NCBI GenBank assembly: GCA_026987795.1
Contig: JALSMF010000003.1
Span: forward strand, 1-5,380
From: Bacteroidales bacterium
GTDB taxonomy: Bacteria > Bacteroidota > Bacteroidia > Bacteroidales > JAADGE01
DNA length: 5,380 bases
Reading direction: 5' to 3'
Shown: positions 1 to 5,380 of the stretch, piece by piece
How the letters are laid out: each line of letters opens with the position of its first letter
Numbering within the stretch: position 1 is the first letter of the stretch
The notes under the pieces: generated by a model
The model's database searches: none
Told to the model about the DNA's origin: nothing
What the model saw: the letters and a program-made list of their open reading frames with translations, nothing else
Made by a program: the position numbers and the translations under genes

Positions 1-1364
1 GAATAAATAAAAATCAAGGCTCTGTCGGCATCAACAACTTCGGAGATTGCTTTAAGCGGCTCTTTTAAATCGTAAGACCGAGCTGAAAACAAAGCATCTT
101 TAACTTTTCCTCTTATACCTATATTCTTCGTAATTCTTCTTATGGTTTTATATGAGAACGCATTTTGCAAGGTAATTAAATATGAATGGAGTATAATAAA
201 AATAAATATTCCTAAAATTGTTAATGAAACGGAATCAATTATTTGAAGTTCTTTTAATATGTCATTAACTGCCGTCCCTATAAGAAACAAAACTCCCGCA
301 AAAGAGTATATTGCTCCGGGACGTTTTTTTATGATTGCTTTTACTTGTCCTATCATCAAATATATCAAAACAATACCGGTTATAATCAAAAATACAATCA
401 AAGTTTTAGTGTAAACAATTGCCGGTGTTACCAATATAAAAATAACTATTCCCGTAACAGTAAATGTAAGTATTTTAACAAACAGTTTATTTAATTCTTC
501 AGGAAAAACAGAATAAATAAATAATGCGAAAAACAGGGCTCTGAGATAATTTGATATATAGTTTGTTTTAATAAGAATTTCCCAATTTAGGGAGGGAAAA
601 AAGTCCATAAGCAAAATTTCTCCTACCGTAAGGGAAAATAATGCGGAAAAAATTAAGGTTAAGGAAAAATACAGATTTGACTTATCGTTTCTTCTAAACA
701 AAAAAGCTGCTAAATGATAGACTATCATTATCATAAATATACCGAGCAACAGGAAATTCCATGAAATTCTTTTCCATCCGTATTCGTAAACGGCTTTTTC
801 TTTACCGAAAATAACAGGATGCTCTATTCCGCCTTTTTTATGATAAAAATTACTTACCTGCAAAATTATTTCGCTTGTATCTCCGGATGCTTTAAAAATT
901 ATATCCGAAGAAGACCATCGGGGCTTTGAACTTGCTTTATCTTTTCCCGTAATTCCTTCCTCTCTTAAAAGCTTTCCGTTTACCCAAATTTTATAAGACG
1001 ACTGAATACGGTTCAGATTTAAGGCATATAATCTATCTTTTTCCGTATTCAGGATTTTTATACGATAAGTTCCGAAACCCTGCCCGCTGCCCGGTCTGTT
1101 TTTTTTAATGTTATTCCATAATCCCGGAACAATAATATATTCAGGATTTACAACTTTTTTATTTTTAAAATCTTCGGGAGTATACAGTTCAGATTCATAA
1201 AATTCCCAATATCCGTTCAGATTTATAACTTTTTTGTCAAGTTCCGTGTCTTTTATATCAATAACTCCGTTTTTTACGGGCGGTTGAGCATATAAACTTC
1301 CCGTAGTCGTAACGGTAAGCAAGTATAAGATAATTATAAATTTCAGGCTTTGTATATTTTTCAT
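1..1364 (-). CDS. 7TM-DISM membrane sensor protein, 3' end outside the window
   Basis: The frame is open from an ATG at 1364-1362 to the window edge (454 codons, no stop), so the C-terminus is missing. Residues 1-26 form a signal peptide: a charged start, a hydrophobic core, and probable cleavage after SLYA. There is no lipobox Cys. Residues about 45-190 are rich in predicted beta strands and carry LNGYWEFY, a VPGLWN segment, GTYRIKI and YKIWVNGK. This pattern resembles the galactose-binding/GH2-like jelly roll at the N-terminus of many 7TM-DISM receptors and is probably periplasmic. Seven hydrophobic helices follow at about 201-222, 231-250, 269-286, 295-315, 319-338, 351-369 and 378-400. 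After a basic linker, residues about 420-454, including VVDADRALIFI, look like the start of a GAF domain. The likely role is sensing a periplasmic ligand, possibly a carbohydrate, and signalling inward. The output (kinase, cyclase or other) cannot be seen. Family assignment is fairly sure; ligand and output are unknown. Confidence 0.85.
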   Translation of the reverse strand, partial: MKNIQSLKFIIILYLLTVTTTGSLYAQPPVKNGVIDIKDTELDKKVINLNGYWEFYESELYTPEDFKNKKVVNPEYIIVPGLWNNIKKNRPGSGQGFGTYRIKILNTEKDRLYALNLNRIQSSYKIWVNGKLLREEGITGKDKASSKPRWSSSDIIFKASGDTSEIILQVSNFYHKKGGIEHPVIFGKEKAVYEYGWKRISWNFLLLGIFMIMIVYHLAAFLFRRNDKSNLYFSLTLIFSALFSLTVGEILLMDFFPSLNWEILIKTNYISNYLRALFFALFIYSVFPEELNKLFVKILTFTVTGIVIFILVTPAIVYTKTLIVFLIITGIVLIYLMIGQVKAIIKKRPGAIYSFAGVLFLIGTAVNDILKELQIIDSVSLTILGIFIFIILHSYLITLQNAFSYKTIRRITKNIGIRGKVKDALFSARSYDLKEPLKAISEVVDADRALIFIY

Positions 1365-1445
1365 TTCAGAATACGAACTTAAAAAAAATATTCGACTATT
1401 AAAAAAAAATCAGAACAGATATGGTAAAAACAATTGCTGTTATTC

Positions 1446-1479
1446 CAAAACTAAAGTTGTGAATAAGGACATATGTAAA
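1446..1479 (-). promoter_or_regulatory. Candidate Bacteroidota-type promoter for the 7TM-DISM gene
   Basis: Read on the minus strand, TAGTTTTG (1453-1446) matches the Bacteroidota -7 consensus TAnnTTTG exactly. A TTTA (1479-1476), 3 of 4 to the -33 TTTG element, lies 22 nt upstream of it. This would start transcription near 1440 and give a leader of about 75 nt. It sits downstream of the candidate terminator of the preceding gene, as expected for an independent unit. The region is A/T-rich, so chance matches to the weaker element are likely. I saw no Shine-Dalgarno sequence before the ATG, which is usual for this phylum. Confidence 0.45.
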
Positions 1480-1495
1480 TAATATATTTCAAAGG

Positions 1496-1523
1496 AAAAA
1501 AAAGATGTTAAAAAACATTTTCT
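1496..1523 (-). terminator. Weak candidate rho-independent terminator after the GAF sensor gene
   Basis: On the minus strand, a few bases after the TAA stop at 1527-1529, ATGTT (1518-1514) and AACAT (1509-1505) pair around a TTTT loop. Beyond one mismatch the stem continues with A-T pairs and a wobble pair formed with part of the T-tract. Eight T residues follow (1503-1496). Position and U-tract fit a terminator, but the stem has only one G-C pair, so termination may be leaky and some read-through into the 7TM-DISM gene is possible. Confidence 0.45.
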
Positions 1524-1526
1524 GTT

Positions 1527-3191
1527 TTATGATTCTATAAGTTTTCTCATTTTTTGATTTTCTCTTTCTAAACGCGATATTTTTCGCGTAAGGTCCCGTA
1601 TTTCATTAATTTTTTGTTCAAGTTCTTTTTCTGTTTGGCGTAAAAATTCTTCCCGTTCACGAAATTGTTCGTTTAATTTTGACGTTTGCATATTTATTTT
1701 AGCACTTGACAATGAAGCTGCAATACTTTCGGCTATTTTTTCAACCATTTGAATTTCTTCGTTTTTAAACTCCTTAAAAGACGCTAATTCTATAATACCC
1801 AGCACGTTATTTTCTATTTTAAGAGGAACTATAAGCACCGAACGGGGATTTGCTTTACCTGTTCCTGACTCTATCTCTATATAATCTTCCGGAACTTCCG
1901 TCATATAAACCGTGTATTTCTCTAAAGCAACGGCACCTACCAATCCTTCTCCGGGTTTTATATGTTTTGTGATGTATTTTTTTCTGTTGTAAGCATATGC
2001 TCCGATTAATTCATAATATATATCTTCTGGATTTTCATCGTTAAGAAAAAATAAAGCTCCTTGATTTGCATTCATAAAATTAACCAACGAAGATATTACC
2101 GTGTCTGCTAAATCTTGTATATTATCAGAGTGTTTCCGTAAAATATCGGCAAACATTGTCAGCCCTTCATTTGTTTTTTGCCTTTGTTGTTCTTCTTGTT
2201 TTCTTATTTTCTCTTCCTGTTGTGTTTTTTGAATATTTCCTCTTAAAGTTAAAAGAGAATTTCCGAGAGCATCATTTACTCCTGCTGTTTCAAAGTGTGT
2301 TTTATAGTTTCCTTTTGCCAGCTCTTTTGAAAAATTAACGGCATTTCTGAGCAATGAGGTAAGTTTGTTAAGAGAAGATGTTATCCTGCTTACATCTTTT
2401 CCGCTGTTAAGATGTAAATCTTCAGGCAAATCTCCTGTTTTAAGGCGGTCAAGATAATCTTGTATTACAACTAAAGGGTTAAATACGTATTTTGTCAGCC
2501 CGGCGTAAATCAGAGCAGAGAAAGCAATCAGAGTAATAAGAAATAAAATAACGTTTAATTGTGCTGCCTTAAAGAAATCATATTTTTCTTCACGTGTTTT
2601 TTGATACTGTTTCTCTAAAACATCTTGCAGTATGCTTATATTTTCATATATTATTCCTGATGATTCTGATATTTGATTTTCGGTTTCCTCCAAATTATTT
2701 AACAGCCCCGCCAAAGTTTTCTTTTTTGTTTCTTCATCCGAATAATTCTCTATTTCGGATATTTTAAGTCTTGTTTTTATTAATGATGCTATCAAAGGGT
2801 CCGTTTCTTTTTTATAAATATTTGATAACTCTTCCGTTATTTTCAGAAGTTTTTCATTACCTAAATTAGTGTTTATTTCAGAAACAGAGTTTTTTAATTG
2901 TGCTTTATATTTCAAAAATGCACTTGAATTTAAGTTGTGTTGTTTCATTAATCCCGACAGCTCTTCCTTGTTTTCTGTCCCGATAACGCTTTTTATAAGC
3001 ATTTGCTCGTTATCAAAAACATTTTTTAATTTTTCCGTTGTTTTTTGCAGGTAAATTATCGTCTGAGTTTTATTGTCGGAAGTAATAAATCCGTTTATAA
3101 AAACAATTTCTCTTATACCGAATATAACGGTAAGCACCGATATTATTCCGAAACCGATAAAAAGTATATTATTAAGAGTAAGTTTTTTCAT
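1527..3191 (-). CDS. Membrane-anchored HAMP/GAF sensor with C-terminal coiled coil
   Basis: This 554-residue protein begins MKKLTLNN, directly before its first TM helix (about 8-33), which supports the start. Residues about 34-207 are polar and helical, like the four-helix-bundle sensor domains of chemoreceptors, and should be periplasmic. TM2 is at about 209-232. A HAMP-like segment follows (about 233-285, with the NPL proline at 239), then a second HAMP-like stretch (about 286-320) and a Gln/Glu/Lys-rich coiled coil (about 321-342). The GAF domain covers about 343-497; landmarks are NQGALFFL, GEGLVGA, ANPRSVLIVPLK and GIIELASF. This GAF type is common in Bacteroidota sensor proteins. The last 50 residues form a coiled coil with hydrophobic residues every 3-4 positions (L524, I528, I531, L534, I538, L541, M548). 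I see no kinase, GGDEF, phosphatase, methyl-accepting or DNA-binding domain, so it probably signals through a partner. It is flanked by terminators on both sides and is probably monocistronic. The GAF ligand is unknown. Confidence 0.88.
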   Translation of the reverse strand: MKKLTLNNILFIGFGIISVLTVIFGIREIVFINGFITSDNKTQTIIYLQKTTEKLKNVFDNEQMLIKSVIGTENKEELSGLMKQHNLNSSAFLKYKAQLKNSVSEINTNLGNEKLLKITEELSNIYKKETDPLIASLIKTRLKISEIENYSDEETKKKTLAGLLNNLEETENQISESSGIIYENISILQDVLEKQYQKTREEKYDFFKAAQLNVILFLITLIAFSALIYAGLTKYVFNPLVVIQDYLDRLKTGDLPEDLHLNSGKDVSRITSSLNKLTSLLRNAVNFSKELAKGNYKTHFETAGVNDALGNSLLTLRGNIQKTQQEEKIRKQEEQQRQKTNEGLTMFADILRKHSDNIQDLADTVISSLVNFMNANQGALFFLNDENPEDIYYELIGAYAYNRKKYITKHIKPGEGLVGAVALEKYTVYMTEVPEDYIEIESGTGKANPRSVLIVPLKIENNVLGIIELASFKEFKNEEIQMVEKIAESIAASLSSAKINMQTSKLNEQFREREEFLRQTEKELEQKINEIRDLTRKISRLERENQKMRKLIES

Positions 3192-3230
3192 ATTTTACTT
3201 AGGGAAATTAAAATATTTTATTTAAAAGGA

Positions 3231-3264
3231 TAAAAATAAAAAATAAAAATGAGATTAAAACAAA
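3231..3264 (-). promoter_or_regulatory. Weak candidate promoter for the GAF sensor gene
   Basis: On the minus strand, TATTTTTA (3238-3231) matches TAnnTTTG except at the last base. A TTTG (3264-3261) lies 22 nt upstream, the same spacing as in the candidate promoter of the next gene. The TTTG falls at the end of the T-tract of the upstream terminator. The leader would be about 35-40 nt, with no Shine-Dalgarno sequence. The stretch 3192-3261 is almost pure A/T, so a chance match is quite possible. Confidence 0.3.
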
Positions 3265-3286
3265 AAGGACGGAAATAAATCCGTCC
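3262..3286 (-). terminator. Strong rho-independent terminator of the ileS-dksA-lspA operon
   Basis: On the minus strand, GGACGG (3286-3281) pairs perfectly with CCGTCC (3272-3267). An added A-T pair closes a 6-nt A/T loop. TTTTT follows at once (3266-3262), then G and TTTT. It lies 25 nt past the lspA stop codon. A stem with five G-C pairs out of seven stands out in this A/T-rich DNA. It closes the housekeeping operon and separates it from the GAF sensor gene. Confidence 0.92.
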
Positions 3287-3311
3287 GAGAAAAGTTTATT
3301 TAGACAATACA

Positions 3312-3917
3312 CTAAATTTTTGCAAATTTTTTTCTGAAAATTATTACCAAAACAACTCCTATAGTAATGCATGAATCGGCAACATTAAAGACGGGACTGA
3401 AAAAAATAAATCTTTTTCCTCCGTAAAAAGGCACCCAGTCCGGCATAATTTTATCAATCATCGGGAAATAAAACATATCAACTACCGAACCGTGTAAAAA
3501 TCCGGCATATCCGCCGCCTTCCGGAAACATTTGTGCAACGGTATGGTAGTTAGACTCAGAAAATATAAGTCCGTAAAAAGCACTGTCTAAAATATTGCCG
3601 GCTGCTCCGGCTAAAATCAGTGCGACACTGAAAACGGCAATTTTAGGTAATTTCTGTTTGGAAATATAATACAAATACCACAAAAGACCAATTATTGCTA
3701 AGATTCTGAACGAACTCAGCATTAATTTTCCTGTATCTCCGCCCCATTTCAGTCCGAAAGCCATTCCGGGATTTTCAATAAAATGAATTTTTGCCCAGTC
3801 TCCGAATACATCAAAGCCGCCACCTATGGTATAATGTGTTTTTATCCATATTTTTACGGACTGGTCAACCAGAAGCAACAGAAAAATCAGCAGTAATGAT
3901 TTTTTAAATAATGACAT
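3312..3917 (-). CDS. lspA: Lipoprotein signal peptidase (signal peptidase II)
   Basis: LspA is the inner-membrane aspartyl peptidase that cleaves the signal peptide of diacylglyceryl-modified prolipoproteins just before the lipobox Cys. The 201-residue product has four hydrophobic segments (about 6-22, 70-87, 93-112, 177-197). It carries the family motifs: VDQSVK near the N-terminus (D18), ENPGMAFG (49 is the conserved Asn region), GAAGNILD with catalytic D111, GSVVDMFYF, and FNVADS with catalytic D181. It is longer than the roughly 165 residues usual in Proteobacteria because the segment between the two catalytic Asp residues is enlarged (70 apart, against about 27 in E. coli). I recall similar enlargement in other Bacteroidota LspA proteins. 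The ATG lies 5 nt after the stop of the DksA-like gene and is the only start that keeps TM1 complete. The ileS-lspA linkage is widespread in bacteria. Function is not in doubt. Confidence 0.97.
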   Translation of the reverse strand: MSLFKKSLLLIFLLLLVDQSVKIWIKTHYTIGGGFDVFGDWAKIHFIENPGMAFGLKWGGDTGKLMLSSFRILAIIGLLWYLYYISKQKLPKIAVFSVALILAGAAGNILDSAFYGLIFSESNYHTVAQMFPEGGGYAGFLHGSVVDMFYFPMIDKIMPDWVPFYGGKRFIFFSPVFNVADSCITIGVVLVIIFRKKFAKI

Positions 3918-3922
3918 AAAGA

Positions 3923-4315
3923 TTAGCTTTGGTTTTTCTTTGCTTCAATACATAAAGTTGCGTGAGGAACGGCTCTCAAACGCTCTTTTGATATCAATTT
4001 TCCTGTTTCTCTGCATATCCCGTAAGTTTTATTTTCTATTCTTACCAATGCAGCTTCCAGGTGAGAGATAAATTTCAACTGTCTTTGAGCAAGTCTTCCC
4101 GTATGCTCTCTCGACAATGTATTTGCACCTTCTTCCAAAACTTTAAATGTCGGAGATGTATCCTGAATATCATTAGAATCTTCGTGAGAGAGCGTGCTGC
4201 TCAATAATTGATAATCTTTTTTAGCTCTTTCCAGCTTATCTTCTATTATTTTTTTAAATTCCTGCAATTCCTCATCTGAATAACGCGTTTTAACTTGTTT
4301 GCTTTTTTCTGACAT
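3923..4315 (-). CDS. TraR/DksA-family protein with a half-lost zinc finger
   Basis: Members of this family insert a coiled coil into the RNA polymerase secondary channel; DksA does so together with ppGpp to reset rRNA and biosynthetic promoters. The 130-residue product has a long N-terminal helical region (about 12-95) with a turn near 45-56. There D49 and D52 resemble the DxxDxA tip motif of DksA, with Ser in place of the final Ala. The C-terminal part (about 97-126) matches the DksA zinc-finger fold: YGICRETGK, then ERLRAVPHATLCIEAK. Only C101 and C122 of the four ligand Cys remain; the partners are T104 and A125. Bacteroidota homologues often lack some of these Cys, so this is probably a functional, zinc-independent form and not decay. 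It lies 17 nt after ileS and 5 nt before lspA, clearly in one operon. The exact role (global stringent regulator or other) is inferred, so I give no symbol. Confidence 0.9.
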   Translation of the reverse strand: MSEKSKQVKTRYSDEELQEFKKIIEDKLERAKKDYQLLSSTLSHEDSNDIQDTSPTFKVLEEGANTLSREHTGRLAQRQLKFISHLEAALVRIENKTYGICRETGKLISKERLRAVPHATLCIEAKKNQS

Positions 4316-4332
4316 AATATATGATTTTAATG

Positions 4333-5380
4333 TTATACTTTTTTAACAATAATTTTTGCAGTAATATTTTCGTCTAAATCTATTTTATGCAAATCATTTT
4401 CACTTCCGTTAAAGTTACTCACCGTATTTATTTCATCGGCAAGAACCTGAGACATTATATAATCTTTGTAATTATTTACCGCTTCATCAATTCCTTTATT
4501 TGAGAGTATATTTATTATAATTTTATCTGCAACTTCAAATCCGGAATCTTTTCTTATATTTTGGATTTTATTTACCAATTCTCTTGCAATACCCTCTTCT
4601 TTCAATTCTTTTGTAATCTCAGTATCAAGAGCAACGGTTAAAGTTCCTTTATTTGCAGCTGTCAAACCCGGAATATCTTCAGTAATTACCTGAACTTCAT
4701 CTAATTTCAAGTTAATTTCATTGCCCTCAACATTTAATTTAACACTTCCGTTTTGCTCAAATTCACTTATTTCTTCTTGAGAGAATTTTGACAATAAGAC
4801 TGAAACAGGTTTTACCAATTTACCATATTTCTTGCCCATTACACGAAAATCCGGTTTTAACTTTTTAATAATAATTCCGCTGCTGTCTTTCAGATATTTA
4901 ATTTCTTTAACGTTAACTTCTGTCAATATAATATCTTTAACCGCATCAATTTGTTCTTTAAGTTCGTCATTTAATACGGGAATCATTATTTTTTTGAGAG
5001 GTTGTCTTACTTTTAATTTGCTTTTTCTTCTCAAACTAAGTGTTAAAGATGAAATTTGCTGAGCAAGTTCCATTCTTTCTTCAAGTTTTTTATCAACATA
5101 TTCGGCTTTATATTCCGGAAACTTTGACAAATGAACAGATTGATTTTCTCTTTTCGAAACGGAGTTTAAATCGGTAAATAATTGTTCCGAATAGAAGGGA
5201 GCAAGAGGAGACATTAATTTTGCTACTGTTTCAAGGCAAATATACAGTGTCTGATATGCCGAAATCTTATCTTTATCATATTCTTGCCCCCAAAAGCGTT
5301 TTCTGTTTAAACGAACATACCAATTGCTGAGATTATCAATAACAAAGTTTTGAATTAATCGTCCGGCAGCAGTAGGTTCA
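4333..5380 (-). CDS. ileS: Isoleucyl-tRNA synthetase, C-terminal part (5' end outside the window)
   Basis: IleS charges tRNA-Ile with isoleucine in the cytoplasm. The frame is open from the window edge to TAA at 4333-4335, giving 348 full codons of the C-terminus. The catalytic HIGH and KMSKS regions are upstream and not visible. The visible start includes NLSNWYVRLNRKRFWG, the conserved NxSxWYVRxxRxRFW motif of the class I anticodon-binding helical domain, then LETVAKLMSPLAPFYSEQL and LRRKSKLKVRQPLKK. The remaining 250 or so residues are an alpha/beta C-terminal extension containing KLKPDFRVMGKKYGK and EGIARELVNKIQNIRKDSG. These are typical of the long, eukaryote-like (type 2) IleS found in Bacteroidota. 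There is only one Cys in the visible part, so the C-terminal zinc finger of the E. coli-type enzyme is absent. The internal ATG at 5214 is not the start, since conserved sequence continues upstream of it. It is the first visible gene of the operon. Confidence 0.96.
   Translation of the reverse strand, partial: EPTAAGRLIQNFVIDNLSNWYVRLNRKRFWGQEYDKDKISAYQTLYICLETVAKLMSPLAPFYSEQLFTDLNSVSKRENQSVHLSKFPEYKAEYVDKKLEERMELAQQISSLTLSLRRKSKLKVRQPLKKIMIPVLNDELKEQIDAVKDIILTEVNVKEIKYLKDSSGIIIKKLKPDFRVMGKKYGKLVKPVSVLLSKFSQEEISEFEQNGSVKLNVEGNEINLKLDEVQVITEDIPGLTAANKGTLTVALDTEITKELKEEGIARELVNKIQNIRKDSGFEVADKIIINILSNKGIDEAVNNYKDYIMSQVLADEINTVSNFNGSENDLHKIDLDENITAKIIVKKV

Noticed and set aside
1378..1411. Two A-runs flanking an imperfect palindrome (tattcgactatt) just upstream of the 7TM-DISM start, considered as an operator or repeat
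   Set aside because: The inverted arms are only four A/T pairs and homopolymer A-runs are common in this DNA, so there is no support beyond chance.
2156..3233. Three short plus-strand open frames of 60-62 codons (2156-2338, 2869-3054, 3045-3233)
   Set aside because: All lie opposite the well-supported GAF sensor gene (the last runs slightly past its start), have low-complexity Phe/Leu-rich products and show no domain features.
4832..5062. A 76-codon plus-strand open frame
   Set aside because: It lies fully antisense to conserved ileS sequence and its composition is explained by the complementary strand.
4333..5214. A separate 293-aa gene starting at the ATG at 5214
   Set aside because: The same frame continues upstream without a stop to the window edge and encodes the conserved IleS anticodon-domain motif, so this Met is internal.
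1..5380. Mobile element, CRISPR array, tRNA/rRNA, riboswitch or novel defence system
   Set aside because: No transposase-like frame, terminal inverted repeats, spaced direct repeats or structured GC-rich RNA were seen. The window is filled by housekeeping and sensor genes, and its intergenic gaps are at most 162 nt.

Overview
This looks like ordinary chromosomal DNA from a low-GC member of the Bacteroidota, most likely class Bacteroidia. Four things point there. The gene order is ileS, a TraR/DksA-type regulator, then lspA. LspA and the DksA-like protein have features I associate with this phylum. The genes lack Shine-Dalgarno sequences and have A/T-rich leaders. One intergenic region holds a good match to the Bacteroidota -7 promoter element (TAnnTTTG). 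This assignment comes from recalled family features, not from a database search. All four complete or partial genes lie on the minus strand, so transcription runs from high to low coordinates.

Right half (3262-5380): a tight housekeeping operon. It enters the window inside ileS (only the C-terminal 348 codons are visible), continues after 17 nt into a 130-aa DksA/TraR-like protein, and after 5 nt into lspA. It ends at a strong GC-stem/U-tract terminator (3262-3286). The genes supply isoleucyl-tRNA, probably an RNA-polymerase-binding regulator, and the peptidase that removes lipoprotein signal peptides.

Middle (1527-3191): a separately transcribed 554-aa membrane sensor. It has two TM helices around a helical periplasmic domain, then a HAMP-like region, a cytoplasmic GAF domain and a C-terminal coiled coil. 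It has no recognisable output domain. A weak hairpin terminator follows its stop codon.

Left (1-1364): the N-terminal 454 codons of a second membrane sensor of the 7TM-DISM type. It has a signal peptide, a periplasmic beta-sandwich (galactose-binding/GH2-like) domain, seven TM helices and what looks like the start of a GAF domain. Its C-terminus and output lie outside the window. The 162-nt gap before it carries its likely promoter.

The two sensors may belong to one signalling neighbourhood, but nothing here proves a functional link. I see no mobile element, CRISPR array, RNA gene or defence system. The points worth a second look are the output-less GAF sensor, the half-degenerate zinc finger of the DksA-like protein, and the enlarged loop in LspA.
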